A stretch of 64,000 nucleotides of DNA, taken from positions 62,001 to 126,000 of the forward strand of contig BDDD01000976.1 in NCBI GenBank assembly GCA_001972305.1. The letters run 5' to 3'. Shown piece by piece: positions 36,868 to 48,775 of the stretch. Positions within the stretch are counted from its first letter, which is position 1. Every line of letters starts with the position of its first letter. This DNA comes from Cephalotus follicularis. Its lineage: Eukaryota > Streptophyta > Magnoliopsida > Oxalidales > Cephalotaceae. Both the position numbers and the translations under genes were made by a program. The notes under the pieces were generated by a model. The model worked only from the letters and a program-made list of their open reading frames with translations, had not been told where the DNA came from and searched no databases.

Positions 36868-38453
36868 ATGACAAGCCCTGTTCCCGAGCACCTCTTCCCG
36901 AGGACGGCCGTGCCATGTGGAAGGATCCCTCACCTGTATCCCTAACAAAAACCATAACAAACAAAGGCTAACGCTAAGGCCAGGGCAGGGGTTAAAACAC
37001 ACTTCCGAGGAGAGCCCCGCTCCCCATGCCAAACGCTCCCAAGGCATAAAAACAAGAACTGCCCAAGCAAGAAGGAGGAATTTCCCATCTCCTCTAAGCC
37101 AAAAATGCCCCGCATGCCAGAAGAAACACACAGCAAAGAAGGTACAAAGAAGGAAGGGTAAAACTATAAAATAACCCTTACTTAAAACCATTCCCATAAC
37201 TCACCGTTTAACTAAAGGAAACACACACAACACCCACTTAGCAAACACACCGTTTAACTAAAGCGACGCACACAACACCCACTTAGCAAACGCACCGTTT
37301 AACTAAAGCGACGCACACAACACCCACTTAGCAAACGCACCGTTTAACTAAAGGGAACACACACAACACCTACTGCCCAAATGCACCGTTCCACTAAAGG
37401 AACATGCCAGGGGAGGGAGCCAGGGCAAAGAACGTAACACTATGTCTTGCCTGGGGTCCCAGGCAGGGGATGCCAACACCTCATGACGTAAAACAGGCCA
37501 GGCCTGCACCCCATCCTAAGACATGCCTTCCCCAGATGAGCCATCCTCGGGCATGCCCTCATTGGATGACCAACTTCGGACATGTCCTCCCTGGGCATGT
37601 CCTCCATAGGGCATGACCCTTACAAGCAAGGTTATGTCCAGACAGAAGAAAATGACAACGTTTGAAAAAAAGGCTAAGCCTGGGATCAACACAAGGGCCA
37701 GGGGACAAACGCCCAACATATGGGATAACTACCTGAGGTCCCACCAACACTCGAATTACACTACGGGGGTGTAATCTCACCCCGACCAAGTTCCCAGGGG
37801 ATCCACCAGGGCTTACCCACCAAAACGTTTCCAGGGACCGAGCTGGTCCGAGGTCGAGAGAATGGGCAAAACTAAAGAAAACTGCTTACTCCCACTTAAC
37901 GCTTACGGCATGCCCAGGGACAACACCCAGTGATGCCACGAAACCCTAGCTTAGGGTCAACCAACCCGAGTTACAAAGTTAACCTAAGGTTTGACCAACC
38001 ACGAACAAAGTCACCCCTCCCCCGGCATGTCAGCAGAGGTGCCACGCACAAAAGGTCCCGGGGAGAAACACTGAAGTTTCACCAAGGACAGGGCTGGGGA
38101 GACCTGCTCCTCTGCCCAGGGTCAAACAACCCCCAAACTCATACGCCGTCCCTCACACCCAAACACTTAACAAAAACAATGCAAGGGTTGGGAAAATAGA
38201 TCAAACAACAAGTATATAAAACAAGAGAATTTATATACACGGTCCCCAGGCCAGGTGCCGAGGACACATAACATCGAAGAGTAAATACACATGTTTACAA
38301 TAAGGGGTTACAAGGCATAGACATTAACAAAATCTATACAACAACACCCCCCAAGAATGTCCCCAAATGTATGAAGGTGTCTGTGGCCTAGGAGCCATCC
38401 TAAGGTGCTACGTCCGAAGTTTACCTCACTCAACACGTTGTCCTTAGTGGATC
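36868..38453 (-). repeat. Element J right LTR (5' LTR), part
   Basis: It begins TGACAAGCCCTG at 36868 beside the primer-binding site and matches 22037-23585. The match stops at GTGGATC (38453), where sequence of the I LTR begins. Confidence 0.87.
37200..37395. repeat. About 47-bp tandem repeat in J right LTR
   Basis: Four to five copies of the unit with CACCGTTTAACTAAAG, as in 22360-22520 but with more copies. Confidence 0.85.
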
Positions 38454-39161
38454 AGAGCGTTGACGCCTAATGCTAAGAAATGATGGAATTTTCATTTTTG
38501 GATAATGTTGCCAAATTGAGTAAAGATTGTAAAAGGTATTATGTGGTTTAATAAAGGCTGAAAACAGCCTTAAGTGTTGACGCGTAATATCAGAGCGTCG
38601 ACGCCATGCACATAAAGCGTCGATGCCAAGTGATAGCGTCAACACCAATGTCTGAAACGATATAAGCGCTGGCGCTTAGAAGGAAGCGTCGACGCTTAAG
38701 GTCGAATATCGGACGAGTTTAAACACTATCAGGAAAACGTGTTGAGGGACAGGTATTCAGGTGCCTTCACATGTCAATTGAAACGTGTTAGACATGCTAT
38801 CATCTGTCCAGGCCTGCAAACGCGAGAAGGCAAGAAAGAATGTGACACTTGTGTGTGCATGCAGGTGAGGATTGGAAGAGGGGAGAGAAAGAGAGCCACA
38901 TGGCCATGCATGCAGCTGGAGAAAGACAAGAAATACCACCTGCATAAAATACCTCTCATTTCGTTCACCCTTCAGCTGAGAAAAGAATAGAGAAAATCAG
39001 TGAAAGATTTAAAGAGAAAACCAGAGAGAGAAAATGGGTAAAGAAAGGAGAGAGAAATTCTCCATTGTTGAACCAAGAGAGAAGCTTCGGAACTTGGATT
39101 GGAGCTGTTAGGCCAGACCAGGGAGGCTTAAAGCTATTGTTCTGTGGACTTAAAGAGGTGG
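38454..39161 (+). repeat. Element I LTR, first piece before H
   Basis: It resembles the early part of the G LTR in order: ATGGAATTTTC and AAAGGCTGAAAA words, GCGTCGACGC motifs (38456-38700), the region near GTGTGCATGCAGGT, then AGAGAGAAG and the AAAGAGGTGG word at the H target. The duplication GGTGG (39157-39161) is at its end. Confidence 0.7.
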
Positions 39162-40199
39162 TGTAATAGCCCTAATTATTATAAAGAATTATTAGTGGGC
39201 TTTGTAATTATTTTACTACCTTTTTGGGCTGGGCCCGAATTTTATGATGTATTTATTTGGGCCTTAATGGAGCATAATTTATGAATTTAGGCTAATGGAA
39301 TTATGTTATTCTCATTGGGCCGGATTTAATGGCATAATTGGAATTTTGGGCTTGTATGTGGAAAGCTTAATTTGGACCAAGTGGAGAAGGCTAGCCCAAG
39401 CCCAGTAATGGCCTTTCACTCGTTGGTTTGGTCTAGGAAGTTCCAGACTCTTCCAATGGGTATTATAAAAGGAAAGTGGGACCTGTGAGACACACTTTTC
39501 AGCCATTTTCTTCACATTTCATTCCAGATAATTCATGAGAGAAAGAGAGAATGGGAGTGTGGACAAGTGGGGCACTGTCCATGGAGCCCCCAGGTCCTCC
39601 ATACCCCATTGTATAAATTCCCCTTCCCTGGGAGTAAGGTGGTGTGTAAGGAGGAAGAAATTGGCAAGCAAGAAGTGTAGCAGTCCCTAGCTTTAAGGAA
39701 AGCTAGGATTTACTAAGATAGGAGGAAGCATCTCCATTTTCAACCTTTACCCAAGTAGGTTGCTCCATGTCTGAGTGCCTACCAGCATGTTTGTGTGTTA
39801 TTGTTTGTCTGTCTGTTGTGTGAATTAAATGTTTATTGCCTGTGTACAATTGCTATTGTTGTTTGTTGCATTAGAAAGTAGATTATGATTAATTGTTTAG
39901 AGGACGCTATTGAAACACGTGCGCCATTATGCATTTGGTAAGTGGCCTACGCGCAGAGAAACATCATGCCCTCTAGCGTCACCTACAGAGAAACCGAGAT
40001 AAAGGATGGGCTCTCCTGACCATGCGTCCGAGCATGGCGACGCGTTGAGCTCCTTGCCAGCGGATGCCTGAATTCCTTCATTTCCAGTATGCGCCAAGTA
40101 TGTGTTCAAAGTGCTATTTACGATCCATGTATAGCATGCCAGACCGACGTTGAGCTCCACTGCCAACGCCAGGGGTGCCAGGAACCAGGTATGAGCCTG

Positions 40200-40375
40200 G
40201 ACATGCCCAAGGAGACGATGCCAGGGGTGACATGCCCTAGAAGAAGATGCTCGGGGTGACATGCCCAAGGAGACGATGCCCGGAGTGACATGCCCGAGGA
40301 GATAATACTCAGGGTGACATGCCCGAGGAGACGATGCCCGGGGTGACATGCGCTTGAGGAGATGTGATTCCAGGG
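40200..40375. repeat. 29-bp tandem repeat, about six copies, in H
   Basis: The word ACATGCCC recurs at 40201, 40230, 40259, 40288 and 40317, an exact 29-base step. The unit contains GAGGAGACGATGCCCGGGGT. GC-rich, and it gives long chance frames on the minus strand. Confidence 0.92.
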
Positions 40376-40924
40376 CAGACATGCCCGAGCTCCTCTGTCA
40401 ATGCCTGGGGAGCCATGTGCCCGAGGTGGTGACGCCAGAGGAGTCATACCGGGATGCCATGCCAGGAATGTCACGAGCCTGAGGTGACAACGCCTGGGAG
40501 GACAGGCGCCGAGGTGACGACGCCAGGGGTAACATATGCTATGTGCCAATGCTAAAGGAGCTGTCCATGGCTCTTCCCTACCATGCTCGCATTATGATCC
40601 TCCTCAACCTTCGTCGAGCATGAGGCGACACTAAGTTCTCCCCTGCTATGAGCCAAGTATACATACCATGCATGCATTGTCCCCTGGAGTTGTCCCCTAT
40701 ATGTCCCTACGTGGAAAGGAAATGGAATATGAGTATGTATATGTTCCCTGGCATGACCTCCCAGCATGCATCACGAGAAGGAAATTAGATAAGTATAGGC
40801 ATGCGTGCCCGAGCAGGTATTTATGTGATGTTACGTGCACTCATTTATACCTAGGACATATTAAGGGAAGGAAATAGATTTAGAAAATGGAATGAAAAAG
40901 GAAAAGACTTAGAGAGAAGGTCCG

Positions 40925-41135
40925 AGACTGGTGAGCCCAACTGGGGAGAATTCTGCCAAGCAGGTGAGCCCAAGGGGTGAACTCCACGAGCCCGATGATC
41001 TCGGGCGAATCCGCCAATGGTGAACCTAAGGGTGAATTCCGCCAGAGCTGGTGATCCAAAGGGTGAACCGCAGAGCAGGTGAGCAAAGGGCGAATTCCGC
41101 TAAGCAGGTGAACCTGGAGGAGAATAATACGGGCT
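40925..41135. repeat. Degenerate repeat of AGCAGGTGAGCCCAAGGGTGAA in H
   Basis: About six units of 25-35 bases with GGTGA.CC.AAGGGTGAA and TTCCGCCA words. Confidence 0.75.
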
Positions 41136-41692
41136 GGTGAGGCTAAAGGTGAACCTTGTACACTGACCAGACCATAGGATGACCGGACTAGACTCCTCTG
41201 TATGTGATATGTATGGTTTGAGTAGAGTAGTCCGAGGACAAAGGATGATAAAGGTTATGTTATGGATTTTGGACTCATGCATTGTGTTTTATGATATTTT
41301 CTACTCTGCTATGTTTTGGTTGTTCCTCTGGTATGTGCCTGTGCATGTTGTAACCTACACAACCCCCAACCCATTCCTTTGAATGGGCCAGGTGCAGGAA
41401 CAGGAAGTGGAGGCACATCGCAGCAGTACCAAGGCTAAAGATATTGTAAGTCTCTCCTCGGCAGTATGCTTCATGCTCAGACTTGAAAGAAATAAACATG
41501 TATTCATTTTATCTGCTGGTTGTAGCAGTGTATTCTAAATGTATTGAACTGTGTCTGTATATCCACACATTAAATAATTGGTTGATATTATGATTACTTA
41601 AGTTTTAATTTTTTTATGGATAATTTTATGATGACTGTACGGATTGCCACGTGTCGAGACGTGGGGCCCAACCCACGGTTCGGGGAGTGACA

Positions 41693-43412
41693 GGTGGACT
41701 TTCAGTTACTAACTTGGAATCAAAGGTAGGGGATTTATACATGCAAGTTTGAGTTCAAAAATAGTGATTATTCATTGATTAATTGCATGGTAGTTATGGA
41801 TTGATTGGATTATGTGATTGATACTATAATCACCCTGAAAAGTTAACCTGCCATGCATGTTGTATTCTGAGTGAATATCTAACTGAATTGCATGTAGGAT
41901 TGATTGAATTCCACTGGTATTGTGTGGAAACAAAGAATATGATGTTTTGGGTAGCATAAGCGTCGACGCTATGACATGTTATGCTAAGGATATGTACTGG
42001 TAAATGTAGACTCTTAGAGAAAATGTCGACGCTCTGTTTTGAATATGCGTAGGAATGAACACGTGGATGTTGACGCCTGAGGTCCTACCTCAAAGCGTCG
42101 ACGCTCAAGGATCCTTACCTTGAAGCGTCGATGCCAAAGACAATTGTTGACCCCTATATTTCTGGTTAAAGCGCTGATGCTATGGAATTGAGCGTCGACA
42201 CTTAGAGGACATAAGCGTCGACGCCTATAAGTTAAACGTCGACGCTTAAGCTGGTTTTTTGGATGATTTTGCCTAGATCGTGTACGATGACCCCGAAATG
42301 ACTATAGATGCATTTGAACATATGTTTGCATTGCATTTGCTATGGATTGGATTATGTACTGGATTGAATTGTGGACTGGATTGCTATTTCTCCTAAAAAT
42401 GTTTTATCATTTTAGGAAGTTGCATTCATGATTTATTATAAATCATTAATTTTACATAAAATGTTATGTTCAAAATTGAAATACGTTTTCAAGGGATTGA
42501 TACATATTTTGAGTAAATATGTTATAACAAGTATTTTATGACGCATAAACTACATGAAAGAGGATTGTTATATATTGAACAAATATATGTTTTCAAGTAT
42601 TTATTATATATAAATTACTTGAGTTGGATTGTGATTTGGATGGTTGCCGCATTAGTCACGGTGGTGGAGATTGCCACTGACGCTAATGGCAGGGTTGGAC
42701 TCTAGGAGCCAGGAGATGGCTAGAGAAACCCATGTTGGTTACTTAGCCCTAGTGCAAGTGACATTGGATTGTGACATGCTTCGAGTCGACCGGAGATGGG
42801 ACTGAAGTGAGGAGTACAGTATCTGGGCCAGGACATGGCGATGCCTTCGTAGTATTGATGGATTGTATGGTTGTAGCCACTTGGCATGGTGGCTCACCTA
42901 TTGACAGCTATATATATGTATTGTTATATATTATGTATTGCATCACGATGCATCCATTACATGACATTCATTATCATTGACCCTAAAATGTATTTACATC
43001 TTTCCTACGTGGCCAGTGGATTCGGCTAACCCTATCAAACTTCAGATTGATGCGGTGAGATCGATATCGCTTGAGCGCGACAACCGAAGAGAAGATGGAG
43101 TTATATTTCCTTGAATAATGTTAAATTGGATAATGTATTGAGAGATATTTAATTTGGATTTTTATATTGATGAATTAGTTTATTTGACTAAATATTGTCC
43201 ATGCTCCGTTTGAAGGCAATTGACAATGATGACATTTGCTATTGTAACACGTAGTATGGGATCCATGTTACATGTTAATTCAACTTATGTTTAAATGCTT
43301 CCGTAATTGTTTATATGTTTGGAAGGTTTAAATTTTCCCGATTATTGTTTAAGCTGAATATTTTACGTTGGTTGCCATGGACTAACTGTTGCTATAGAAA
43401 CGGGGTGTGACA
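41693..43412 (+). repeat. Element I LTR, second piece after H
   Basis: It starts with the GGTGG duplication and goes on in parallel with the G 3' LTR (62750 onward: GGTGGACTT, GAGGTAGGGGA). It contains the GTCGACGC cluster (41955-42255) and ends GTGTGACA at 43412. Confidence 0.8.
41955..42255. repeat. Cluster of AAGCGTCGACGC motifs in I LTR
   Basis: About ten copies, for example AAGCGTCGACGCT, AAACGTCGACGCTTAAG, GCGTCGATGCC and GCGCTGATGC, at 20-40 base spacing. Several are near-perfect dyads. Confidence 0.8.
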
Positions 43413-43526
43413 ACAGTGGTATCATAGCACATTCCATATATGCTTATCTTGGACAAGTTCCTTGGCAATTAATAAATCGTTTTTCCTACAGACGTGACTA
43501 ATCGTCATCTTTCTTATAGGAGATAA

Positions 43527-44760
43527 ATGGACGAAAGGAGGAGGTGTTGAAGGGCTCGAGCTGTCGACCCGAATGTACCTTAGGGAGCAAATGTTGGGGG
43601 AGACCCGTTGAATAATGTTCCTCAACAAGCATATGAGGGAAGAAATCTGATGGACCGCATTGCTGATTACTTCCAGCAGCAGATGGCTGCTAATACGGCG
43701 CATATGGAAGAGATGCGCCGATACTATGCTCAACCGCAGCCTCGACATGTGGTTCTTGATCATTTTCCACGCGAGGATAGGAAACAATTTGGGAGAAACC
43801 TTGAAAGATTCATGAGGCATAATCCTCTTAGTTTCAAAGGGGAGCTTGATGCTTCTATTGCGGAAAGATGGCTACAAGATCTAGTAAAGATCTTTGAGGT
43901 GATGGATTGCACAGATGACCAAAAATCAAAGTTTTCTGTGTATCATTTATGGGGAGAGGCCACTCACTGGTGGGAGATGGTCAAGACAAAGTGGGAGTAA
44001 GCTGGACTCTGTAGTACTTGGGAGAGGTTGCAAAAAAAATTCCTTGCAACCTATGTGCCCCGGATAGAGCAAGAGCGGAGAGAGATGAAACTCGTGGAGT
44101 TACGTCAAGGAGAGATGACTGTGGCCAAATATAAGGCTAGATTTATGGAGCTAGCCAGACACTCAGCCTATCTGGTAGCTGATGAAGAGAAGAAAATTCA
44201 AAGGTTCTTGAGAGGTCTATGACCAGATCTTCGGTCAAGGATTAGAGCCATGGAGTTGGGAACTTTGGTACAGGTCGCTCAGAAATCGAGGTTGTTGGAG
44301 AGCACATCGAATGAAGACCATCCTAAGAGGACTCGTACACAGCAGAGCAAGAAAAGCCCGACACAGTCGAGGCCAGCTTCGTTGTAGTGGCAAGGTAGTG
44401 GTTCTCTGACAAAATCATCGAAGAATAGATCTCAGCAGACTACTACTCAGGGTACTCCTAGTCAGGGGAGTAATGCGAGATCTGGAGTTTGTTTCCATTG
44501 TGGTTGTGCAGGCTATCAGCAGAAAGATTGTTGGAAGATGAATGGATTGTGCTTGAGGTGCGGGACAACTGGTCATTTAGCGAGGGATTGTCCGAGGGGT
44601 CTGGTGACAGTGTGTAATGGACCTGCGAGTAGTATTGGTACTGTAGCTGGACCATCACAGCGGAGGGATACCAGCAAGGGCATCATGAAAGGTAGAGTTT
44701 TCATTCTTACACAGACAGAAGTTTCGGAGTCTACTTATGTTGTTCGAGGTACATTGTATG
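43527..44760 (+). pseudogene. gag: Element I gag with zinc knuckles, broken
   Basis: The start is at 43527. Capsid words are MDRIADYFQQQMAANTAHMEE, FKGELDASIAERWLQDLVKIF and GEATHWWEMVKTKW. Later come RQGEMTVAKYKARFMELARHS and EEKKIQRFLRGL. Two Cys/His knuckles lie near 44490-44600 (CLRCGTTGHLARDC in the second). All match the gag of G. Fossil with several breaks. Confidence 0.87.
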
Positions 44761-46013
44761 TTTATGGTTTTTTTACTAGAGTGTTGATGGATCCTGGAGC
44801 ATCATATTCATTTATTGCCTCATGATTTGAATCATGCTTAGATGTAACACCTGACTGTATGCCATATATTTTGGATGTGAGTACACCTGCTGGAGATTCC
44901 ATGTGTACATATTCTGTAAATAGGATATGCGAGATATCTATGGCGGGCATTTCATTGTATGCGGATTTGACTGTATTGCCCATTCATGACTTTGATGTCA
45001 TTCTGGGAATGGATTGGCTGTCTGCCCATCGTGCTCACATGGACTGCTACAGTACGTTAGTGGATTTTAATCTGCCCGATGGTACTACTTTCCAGTTTAA
45101 GGGAGACAAGGGATTTTCAACACCGATTATATCCTTCACTCGTGCATCAAAGTATGTTGAGAAGGGATGCGAAGGATATTTGTCCTACGTGATTGACAGT
45201 AGGAAGGAGAAAGGTATGAGGCTTGACGAAATTCCTATTGCAAATGAATTTCCTGATGTATTTCCTGCAGATTTGGTGTCTTTGCCGCCAAAGAGAAGTA
45301 TGGAGTTTGTCATTGATCTTGTATCTGGTACAACGCCTATTTCTAAGGCACCATATAGAATGGCTCCTGCAGAACTGAGAGAGTTGAAACTACAGTTTCA
45401 AGATTTGATCGACAAGGGCTTTGTTTGACCTAGTGTTTCCCCGTGGGTCGCAACGGTGTTGTTTGTGAAGAAGAAGGATGAGTTGATGAGGCTTTGCATT
45501 GATTATAGAATGTTGAATAAAGCCATGATCAAGAACAAGTACCCTCTTCCACCCATTGAGGAATTGTTTGATCAGTTACAAGGATCGAGGGTATTCTCTA
45601 AACTCGATTTGAGATCAGGTTATCATCAGCTGAGAGTACGGGAATGAGATATTGAGAAGACTACCTTCTGGACACGGTATGGTCATTATGAGTTCCTGGT
45701 AATGCCGTTTGGTGTCAGCAATGCACCGGTAGCATTCATGTCGTTGATGAATGATGTGTTTCGACCATACCTGGACCAGGTTGTTGTAGTGTTCATCGAT
45801 GATATATTGGTGTATTCAAGGAGCGAGGAGGAGCATGCATACCAACTGAGAATTGTTTTGTAGGTTCTCAGAGAACATCGGTTGTATGCCAAATTCTGCA
45901 AGTGCGAATTTTGGCTTGATCAGGTGATCTTTCTTGGTCACATAGTATCTGGTGAGGGCTTGGCGGTGGATCCGTCGAAGACTGAGGTTGTTCGGGATTA
46001 GCCACAACTGAGG
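44761..46013 (+). pseudogene. pol: Element I protease and RT, broken, cut by L
   Basis: The protease has LMDPGASYSFI near 44785-44815, at the place of the DSGA loop, and VILGMDWLSAHRAHMDC (about 45000). RT spans from NEFPDVFPADLVSLPPKRSM (45245) through [21 protein letters not shown] and [14 protein letters not shown] to [13 protein letters not shown], where L begins. Same family as G. Fossil with several breaks. Confidence 0.87.
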
Positions 46014-47102
46014 TGTTGGGTTTTTGTCTAACAATCATGGTTTTGATGATAACAATGCACCTAACCTGTTTATTGATTTGAAGGAATGATTAAACAAAAC
46101 AAATCAAGAAAGTGAATAAAAAGTCAAAAGCGCCGACGATTTGTATATAAGCGACAGCTCTTAAAGACAAACCAACGAAGGTCTTGGACAAAGCATCCGA
46201 GGTCAAAGCTAGAGCAAAATTGCTTAAAGTGCCGACGGTTTGTATAGAAGCGTAATCGCTTAAGACCAAGGCATCAACGCTTAAGGTACACATATCAGAG
46301 CTCTATTCCAGAGACTTGTAAAATCCCTGGATTGACTCAAAGTGGCGACGCTCATCAAGAAAGAGTCAGCGGTTTCAGCAAAACAGTCGACACTTAGAAC
46401 AAAGCACCAGCGGATTGAGCGAGAAATTCAAATCCAAGCACATAACGGTAACATAAGCGTCGACACTTTGTGCAATACCGTCGACGCTTTGCGCGCTGGA
46501 AACATTCATTAAAGCAGCTTTTCAAAGCCGTCTTTAGCACAACAAGTTCCAAGACTTCTCCAACGGCTCTATTACTTCACCGACGCCTATAAACTGAAGT
46601 TATCAATAAATAGAAGCCAAGAATCATGACTTAAGCAGAATAACTTCAACAAAAAGAGAGAAGAACACCAAGATCAAAACTACAACTTTCAAATCTATCA
46701 AAGCTTGTGTCAAGTGCTTTATCATCTATTTAGAGAGCCATCATTTGTGAGCTTTACTTAGCTATATCCAACCTTTGAGAGGTTATATTCAAACGCAAAA
46801 ACATCCTTGTATTCTTTCATTATAAAAGGGGAGTGATTGACTGTAAGGTGTTTTGATTTGCACCCGTAACCCAAAATCAAAGTGTAATAGAAGGTATCTA
46901 GTGGAATCTTAAGGCGGTCCTTGGGGAGAGTAGACGTAGGCAAGAGTTAGCTGAACCACTATAAAACGTGTTTGCGATCTCTCTAACTCTATCTCTCTTT
47001 ACTTATTTTGTTTAATTGTTCTTGTGTGCTTGTTTAATTTTCATAGTTTAATTTGTCTTTTTCGCAAACCGCATCTCTTTAGGTTGCCATATTGGTTTTA
47101 CA
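46014..47102 (+). repeat. Element L 5' LTR, 1.09 kb
   Basis: From TGTTGGGTTTTTGTC to GGTTTTACA. Bases 46014-46470 match 49367-49805. A GCGTCGACG cluster is at 46128-46500 (AAGCGCCGACG, ACATAAGCGTCGACAC, ACCGTCGACGC). A TATA-like word TATAAAAGGG is at 46821-46830. Confidence 0.88.
46128..46500. repeat. Cluster of GCGTCGACG-type motifs in L LTR
   Basis: Eight to ten words such as AGTGGCGACGCTC, AAGCGTCGACAC and GTGCCGACGGTTTG at 20-60 base spacing. The same words recur in the other L LTR (49480-49770). Confidence 0.72.
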
Positions 47103-47157
47103 ATTGGTATCAGAGAGGTAGATTCATTATTGTTAATTGTTAGAATCTTAAAGATCC

Positions 47158-48775
47158 ATGGGACCTTCTATAAATCTAAATGTAGGATTGGAAGGTTCCT
47201 CCATAACTAGACCCCCCTTCTTTGACGAAAATAATTATAGTTTTTGGAAAAATAGAATGACCATTTTTTTTACAATCCTTAGACTATCAATTGTGGCATA
47301 TTATTGTTAACGGTCTTAGAGTTCCCATGAAAACTGTAGAAGGAGTAGTTTCCATAAAACCCGAAGATGAATTTAATGATAATGATTTTAGAATGCTTCA
47401 ATTAAATTCAAAGGCTAAACATGTTTTGGTTTGTGCCGTGGGTCCAAACGAATTTAATCGTATTTCTTCTTGTGATTAGGCTAAAGAAATGTGGGACTTA
47501 TTAGAAATTTCATATGAAGCCACTAACCAAGTAAAGGAATCGAAAATAAGCATGCTTGTACATGAATATGAATTGTTTATGATGCATGATAAAGGAAATA
47601 TTAGTGATATGATTTCTCGCTTTACTACGATTATTAATTCTCTTAAAAATCTTGGCAAAAATTATCCTAACCAAGAACTTGTTAGGAAGATTTTAAGGTG
47701 TTTACACAAAAGCTGGACACCGAAGTAACAGCGATTGAGGAAGCAAAGGAGCTCACGACTCTTCCACTCGAACAGCTCCTTGGCTCTTTGATGACACAAG
47801 AGACAATAATGAAAAATCATGAGTGTGTGGAGACCAAAAAGAAGAAGACTATTGCCTTAAGAGCCTTGAAAGAAGAAAATGAGAGTGATGAAGATGGTGA
47901 TATGGCTATTATCACAACTCAATTTAAGAAGTTCCTCAAGAGTCAAAAAGGTAAAAAGGCTTTCAAGAAGTACCCTCACAAAGAAAAATCAACAAAGAAA
48001 GAGGAATTAACTTGCTTCAAATGCAAAAAGCTGGGACACTTTAAAAGTGATTGCCCGAGTCTTTAAAAGAAAGAGCAATTCAAGAACAGTTATAACTCCA
48101 AGAAGAAGAAAGCTATGATAGCCACATGGAGTGATAGTGACTACTCGAGCTCCGAAGAAGAAAGTGATGGAGAAGTAGCCAACATTGCATTCATGGCAAT
48201 AGAAGAAGAAGAAGAAGAGGTACAATTCTCTTTTGATGAATTACAAAATGCCTATGAGAATCTATTTGATGAATATAAAAATGTTTGTTTAAAGAATAAA
48301 TCTCTCAAGAAAAATTTTATTTCAATGTCAAAAGATTGAAACTCTAAAGAATGAGAATAGCAACTATATAAATGAAATAGAAATTTTAAATGTTTCTTTA
48401 AAGTTGTCAAATGATTTTAATGAAGAAAATGAAAAGTTGAAACTAGAAATTGATGCTTTGAAGAAGACTTTTTCTAAGTTTTCAAATAGTAGTGATAAAT
48501 TGGATAATCTTTTAAGATTACAAAGATGTGTGTTTGACAAAGTTGGTCTAGGCTATGAAGAAATGAAAAATGTCAAACACTTTAAAAATTTCTTTGTCAA
48601 GAAAAATGAATCCAAAGTCATTTGTAATTATTGTGGAAAACTAAGACATATTTCCACTTCTTGTATTCATAAAAACAAATTAAGCTTTGTTAAAACTAGA
48701 AAAGTTTGGGTTCCCAAAGGAACTTTTGTATCTAACTCGCAAGGACCCAAGTTCACTTGGGTACCAAAAGCTTAA
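47158..48775 (+). pseudogene. gag: Element L gag (UBN2 type, zinc knuckle), broken
   Basis: The start is at 47158 (MGPSINLNVGLEG). The UBN2 region has KEMWDLLEISYEATNQVKES, VHEYELFMMHDKGNISDM, PNQELVRKILRCL and EAKELTTLPLEQLLGSLM. The CCHC knuckle CFKCKKLGHFKSDC is near 48013-48055. An acidic part, a coiled-coil-like Lys/Glu-rich part (48230-48560), a second Cys/His cluster (CNYCGKLRHISTSC, 48630) and the end VWVPKGTFVSN..GPKFTWVPKA complete it. Shares its plan with K gag. Fossil with few breaks. Confidence 0.88.

Larger units (their letters stand above)
22037..38453 (-). mobile_element. Element J: Ty3/gypsy LTR element with gag and pol, nested in K, split by a CACTA
   Basis: Minus strand. 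Left (3') LTR 22037-25326; interior 25327-36867, with a CACTA transposon at 30072-36681; right (5') LTR part 36868-38453. The primer-binding site is at 36850-36860. Parts in element order: gag, zinc knuckle, protease, RT, RNase H, integrase and a tail with the usual post-integrase motif. The tail words ([28 protein letters not shown]) suggest the Tekay/Del group of chromoviruses, an inference. It is broken, with a modest number of breaks, and the most complete pol of the left half. Confidence 0.88.
39162..41692 (+). mobile_element. Element H: solo LTR nested in the I LTR
   Basis: It runs from TGTAATAGCCC at 39162 to GTTCGGGGAGTGACA at 41692, 2531 bases, flanked by the 5-bp duplication GGTGG (39157-39161 and 41693-41697). 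No interior is present. Its ends resemble those of A and D, so it belongs to the same wider gypsy group. A TATA-like word (TATTATAAAAGG, 39461-39472) is a possible old promoter. It has a 29-bp tandem repeat and another degenerate repeat, and no coding part. Confidence 0.9.
38454..46013 (+). mobile_element. Element I: Ty3/gypsy LTR element (G family), outermost layer of the right nest
   Basis: Plus strand. The 5' LTR is 38454-39161 plus 41693-43412, with solo LTR H between. The interior runs from 43413 to the L insertion at 46014, and the rest lies beyond the window. The LTR ends AAACGGGGTGTGACA at 43412; the primer-binding site is at 43417-43428 (TGGTATCATAGC). Gag, protease and RT parts match G. 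The LTR start is not the usual TGTAACGCCC: I begins where J ends. Broken, several breaks, older than L, C and G. Confidence 0.85.

Noticed and set aside
39927-40549. Two overlapping minus-strand frames of about 145 residues in H
   Set aside because: They translate the 29-bp repeat and GC-rich flank of a solo LTR on the strand opposite to the element.
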